Shown here piece after piece: positions 5,570-7,829 of a DNA stretch of 7,829 bases. Where the stretch lies: contig WFSP01000021.1 in NCBI GenBank assembly GCA_015485995.1, forward strand, positions 1 through 7,829, written 5' to 3'. Position numbers and translations under genes: made by a program. Numbering within the stretch: position 1 is the stretch's first letter; every line of letters begins with the position of its first letter. The stretch is from Caldisericales bacterium (GTDB taxonomy: Bacteria; Caldisericota; Caldisericia; Caldisericales; Caldisericaceae). The notes below the pieces were generated by a model. The model saw nothing but the letters and a program-made list of their open reading frames with translations, did not search any database and was not told where the DNA came from.

Positions 5570-6505
5570 CTATAAAGAGGTTTCTGAATCTTTGTATTTA
5601 ATTTTGGCTTTAATAGGAATGTTCAGTAAGGGTTTTGCGAGTGCTACAATCCTCTTTACATACATTGCTCTTGATAAAGGAACATTGAGGTTTTTTGCAA
5701 TTTTATCTTCCTTTATTCTACCAAGTAAGCTGAGAATGCTGTCCAATATTACGTAATCAATCCCAATGTTCATGCTGTCAGTTAGTCCTGGAATTATATC
5801 CGGAGAGGGCGGACGATTAATTATCTTGTCAGGCAATTTTAGATACTTCGCAATTTCTATTACTTGAGTTTTGTATAAATCCGCCAGGGGCATAATGTCT
5901 CCCGCTTCTCCGTACCGTGCATAATAACCGATGCTAAGCTCAGTTTTGTTTCCCGTGTCTATTACAAGCTTGTTTTCAAGATTTGCATACATATATAAGG
6001 TTACTGTAATCAAGCGAGCCTTTGTTTCGTAATAAGCAATGTCCCTTCTGAATTTTTTATCTCCTTCTCCAAGCAAATGTTTAATGTAAATAGGATTATC
6101 TTTGTTTAATTCTCTATGTCTTTTTCTTGCATAAGTTGCTTTTATTTTTTCCGTGGATATGAAACCCATAATTGGCTGAAGGTTATAAACTCCCAGCGCG
6201 GTTAAAGCAACTGTAATATTTTTAATTTTTAAAGGAATCCCTAAATATTCAGAAACGAGCTTTGCATGGATTTTGCTCTCTTTGGGGGTATCTCTTTCCG
6301 TAATATGGACAAGTGTAACATTCTCTTTGCCAAGTGCCTCAACGGCTGCTGCTGCACAGACTGCGCTATCGATACCTCCACTTATCCCGATTACAGCCCC
6401 TCGTTTATTGAAAACTTTCACTTCTTCCTGAATAAAATGCACTATTTGCTTATATACAAGAGACTTATCAACGGTTTTCAAGTCTTGTTTATTCAAGCTT
6501 GTCAT
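5570..6505 (-). CDS. NAD synthetase-like ATP pyrophosphatase (divergent NadE family)
   Basis: The family makes NAD from deamido-NAD, ATP and ammonia through an adenylated intermediate in the cytoplasm. This protein has the ATP-pyrophosphatase P-loop GISGGIDSAV (40-49), KARLITVTLYMYAN (162-175), TGNKTE (184-189), GDIMPLADLYKTQV (202-215) and RPPSPD (231-236), all recognisable NadE landmarks. It has no glutaminase domain. At 311 aa it is longer than the usual 240-275, with most of the excess in a basic segment at about 104-158. The usual YGDGGxD reads YGEAGD, and the usual GQTDE near 240 reads GLTDS. It overlaps the phosphoesterase gene by 17 nt and has only a weak ribosome binding site, so translation is probably coupled. 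It may be the cell's NAD synthetase, but the changes and the operon of envelope-type genes leave room for a different amide-forming reaction; hence no symbol. Confidence 0.82.
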   Translation of the reverse strand: MTSLNKQDLKTVDKSLVYKQIVHFIQEEVKVFNKRGAVIGISGGIDSAVCAAAAVEALGKENVTLVHITERDTPKESKIHAKLVSEYLGIPLKIKNITVALTALGVYNLQPIMGFISTEKIKATYARKRHRELNKDNPIYIKHLLGEGDKKFRRDIAYYETKARLITVTLYMYANLENKLVIDTGNKTELSIGYYARYGEAGDIMPLADLYKTQVIEIAKYLKLPDKIINRPPSPDIIPGLTDSMNIGIDYVILDSILSLLGRIKEDKIAKNLNVPLSRAMYVKRIVALAKPLLNIPIKAKIKYKDSETSL

Positions 6506-7523
6506 ATATCTTTAAAATAAGTCCCATAATCCACTCTTTCTTTTTATACAAGAAATACAAAAAGAAATAAAGAATACCCAATTCAATCATTAAGCTCCAG
6601 AAATTGATTGAGAAGAATGCATAAATATAGATCCACGCATTATGTGCCCACCTATTTATTAAATCAAGTTTTGGAGTATCAAGTTTTACTACCTCATACC
6701 GGACATTATTATTGGATACCTTGACCTTGATATAATGATAGAAGAAGTGAGTAGGGTCTGACCCGTCAAGCTCTGCCCCGGCTCCTCCAGTTAAAATATA
6801 TGGGGTATGGCCCCATATGCCTCTGTAGTAAGCATGGATATGAGAAACGAAAAGCATTGTAACATGGTACTTATCGAAGAGGTTATTGAGATCAAGTGCA
6901 CATTGATAACATTCAAGACTATGACCTTGTATTTTTGAATTGGCCCCAAAGTACGGGTCAAACAAAGGAACATGCATAAAAACAAACCTATATTTATAGG
7001 CCTCGCTTTTCTGCAGCTCTTCCTTCAGCCAGCTCATCTGCCACGGATCTATATCTGTTTCGTTTGCATCATCCAACATTATGAAATAGCTGTTTTTTGT
7101 GTGGAAGGAATAGTAAAATCTTCCAAAGTAGTGATAATAGTTGATGCGGCCTTCATCATACGTTTCGTGATTTCCTATTACTGTTAAAAGCGGCTTCTTG
7201 AGGTTTTCTACCTGATCGAGAAAAAACATAAATTTTTCTTTATCTCCTTCAAATACCAAATCGCCGTCGTCTATTGCAAAAAGTGAATTATCATTATTAA
7301 CCTTTTGTATTAATTCATTAAATGTAGTAATGGAATTTTTGTTATCTGCGAACACGTCGAACGTGAAGTTTGCTTCTGTTTTATCGATTTTTTGTAAGTT
7401 TATATAATTATAGTCTCTTATTTTAGGCTCTGAGGACATCTCGTTGACTTTTATCGCTGTAGCAAATACCATAAGTGAAATAATGATATAAAATATAAGC
7501 TTGCTGAAAATTTTCTTTCTCAA
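6489..7523 (-). CDS. Membrane-anchored calcineurin-like metallophosphoesterase
   Basis: This 344-aa metal-dependent phosphoesterase has one membrane segment near each end (about 8-24 and 298-326), which should place the catalytic domain outside the cytoplasmic membrane. Metal-site motifs appear in order: FAD with D60, DDGDLV (85-90), GNHE (117-120), MHVP with H184, and SHIH (227-230). The first motif is usually DxH; here it is D-N-K, so that metal-ligand histidine is absent. The start is a TTG at 7523: AGGAGG lies 8 nt upstream, it overlaps the DedA stop as TTGA, and it puts a proper KK-plus-hydrophobic anchor at the N-terminus. The longer in-frame start at 7673 would overlap the DedA gene by about 150 nt and adds an implausible sequence. 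The substrate is unknown; the partners suggest a lipid-linked phosphate or nucleotide outside the membrane. Confidence 0.88.
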   Translation of the reverse strand: MRKKIFSKLIFYIIISLMVFATAIKVNEMSSEPKIRDYNYINLQKIDKTEANFTFDVFADNKNSITTFNELIQKVNNDNSLFAIDDGDLVFEGDKEKFMFFLDQVENLKKPLLTVIGNHETYDEGRINYYHYFGRFYYSFHTKNSYFIMLDDANETDIDPWQMSWLKEELQKSEAYKYRFVFMHVPLFDPYFGANSKIQGHSLECYQCALDLNNLFDKYHVTMLFVSHIHAYYRGIWGHTPYILTGGAGAELDGSDPTHFFYHYIKVKVSNNNVRYEVVKLDTPKLDLINRWAHNAWIYIYAFFSINFWSLMIELGILYFFLYFLYKKKEWIMGLILKIYDKLE

Positions 7524-7829
7524 GGTTTTTTCCTCCTGTAAACTATAATATAGATAATTGTTAGAATTACAACAAAAACCAGCATAATGTACGTAATTAA
7601 GCGCAAGTTCTGTCTTATTAATAATTCGTTTGCACCTATGAAGTACCCAAGTAGTGCAAGAATAACTATCCAAATACCGGCCCCGAGAGCGGTAAACGAG
7701 ATGAATTTTGGAAGAGACATTCTTGAAACTCCTGCTGGTAGAGATATATACTGCCTTATCCCGGGTATCAGCCTGCCTGTAAATGTTATAATATCTCCGT
7801 GCTTATCAAAGAGCTTTTCCATATTTTCC
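7520..7829 (-). CDS. DedA-family membrane protein, C-terminal part (partial)
   Basis: The frame is open through the right edge of the window, so the N-terminal half is missing; full DedA proteins are about 200 aa and about 102 codons are seen here. The visible part contains the family hallmark [18 protein letters not shown] with the conserved Arg residues and PG, then [20 protein letters not shown], and two hydrophobic membrane segments before a basic tail, YRRKKP. DedA proteins act in the cytoplasmic membrane; several are implicated in moving undecaprenyl phosphate or phospholipids across it, and in membrane homeostasis. The ATG at 7822 is an internal Met, not the start. The stop overlaps the TTG of the phosphoesterase gene, so this is the most upstream visible gene of the operon. 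Confidence 0.9.
   Translation of the reverse strand, partial: ENMEKLFDKHGDIITFTGRLIPGIRQYISLPAGVSRMSLPKFISFTALGAGIWIVILALLGYFIGANELLIRQNLRLITYIMLVFVVILTIIYIIVYRRKKP
7532..7537 (-). promoter_or_regulatory. Ribosome binding site that fixes the TTG start of the phosphoesterase
   Basis: AGGAGG lies 8 nt before the TTG at 7521-7523, inside the last codons of the DedA gene. No ATG lies at a suitable distance. This decides for the 344-aa protein over the 394-aa alternative. Confidence 0.85.

Noticed and set aside
7524..7673. N-terminal extension of the phosphoesterase to the start at 7673
   Set aside because: It would overlap the DedA gene over its conserved-frame C-terminus, and it buries the anchor segment. 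TTG 7523 has an AGGAGG at 8 nt and a TTGA coupling with the DedA stop.
1..7829. CRISPR array, tRNA or rRNA genes, insertion sequences or phage genes
   Set aside because: No spaced identical repeats beyond the 22-bp pair, no tRNA-like T-loop or CCA patterns, and no transposase, integrase or phage motifs were seen on either strand.

Overview
The window is AT-rich bacterial DNA with tightly packed genes, many A/T-ending codons, strong GGAGG-type ribosome binding sites, a TTG start, and several stop/start overlaps. This fits a low-GC bacterium, Firmicutes-like or a deep-branching thermophile-type lineage. The sequence alone does not settle the taxon.

Layout. At the left edge, on the plus strand, is the 3' end of a probable serine O-acetyltransferase gene (cysE, stop at 84-86). 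It overlaps a complete cysteine synthase gene (cysK, 52-933), and together they form a two-step cysteine biosynthesis operon. Everything else is on the minus strand and converges on cysK. Read in the direction of transcription (right to left), the order is: the C-terminal part of a DedA-family membrane protein (cut by the window end); a membrane-anchored metallophosphoesterase (TTG start at 7523); an NAD-synthetase-like ATP pyrophosphatase with an extra internal segment; a membrane-anchored PIG-L-type deacetylase with an unassigned C-terminal region; and a 56-aa single-pass membrane protein (3966-4136) whose ATG overlaps the PIG-L stop. These five genes are separated by at most 18 nt or overlap, so they look like one transcription unit.

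Next comes a compact regulatory region (about 3873-3955). It holds a TATAAT -10 box, a tandem 22-bp repeat just upstream that resolves into four half-sites at 11-bp spacing, and a perfect 8-bp hairpin at the predicted 5' end of the mRNA. It precedes a secreted or anchored PepSY-domain protein gene. A strong GC stem-loop follows that gene, and then an OmpR/PhoB-type response regulator and its histidine kinase, whose genes overlap.

How the parts may work together. The PepSY gene with its upstream tandem repeat and the adjacent two-component system look like one sensory module, in which the regulator may control the PepSY gene. The DedA/phosphoesterase/NadE-like/PIG-L/small-membrane-protein operon joins a lipid-carrier-type membrane protein, an extracytoplasmic hydrolase, an ATP-dependent amide-forming fold and a deacetylase. 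An envelope lipid or glycan modification pathway is a reasonable but unproven reading, and it is the best candidate here for an undescribed system.
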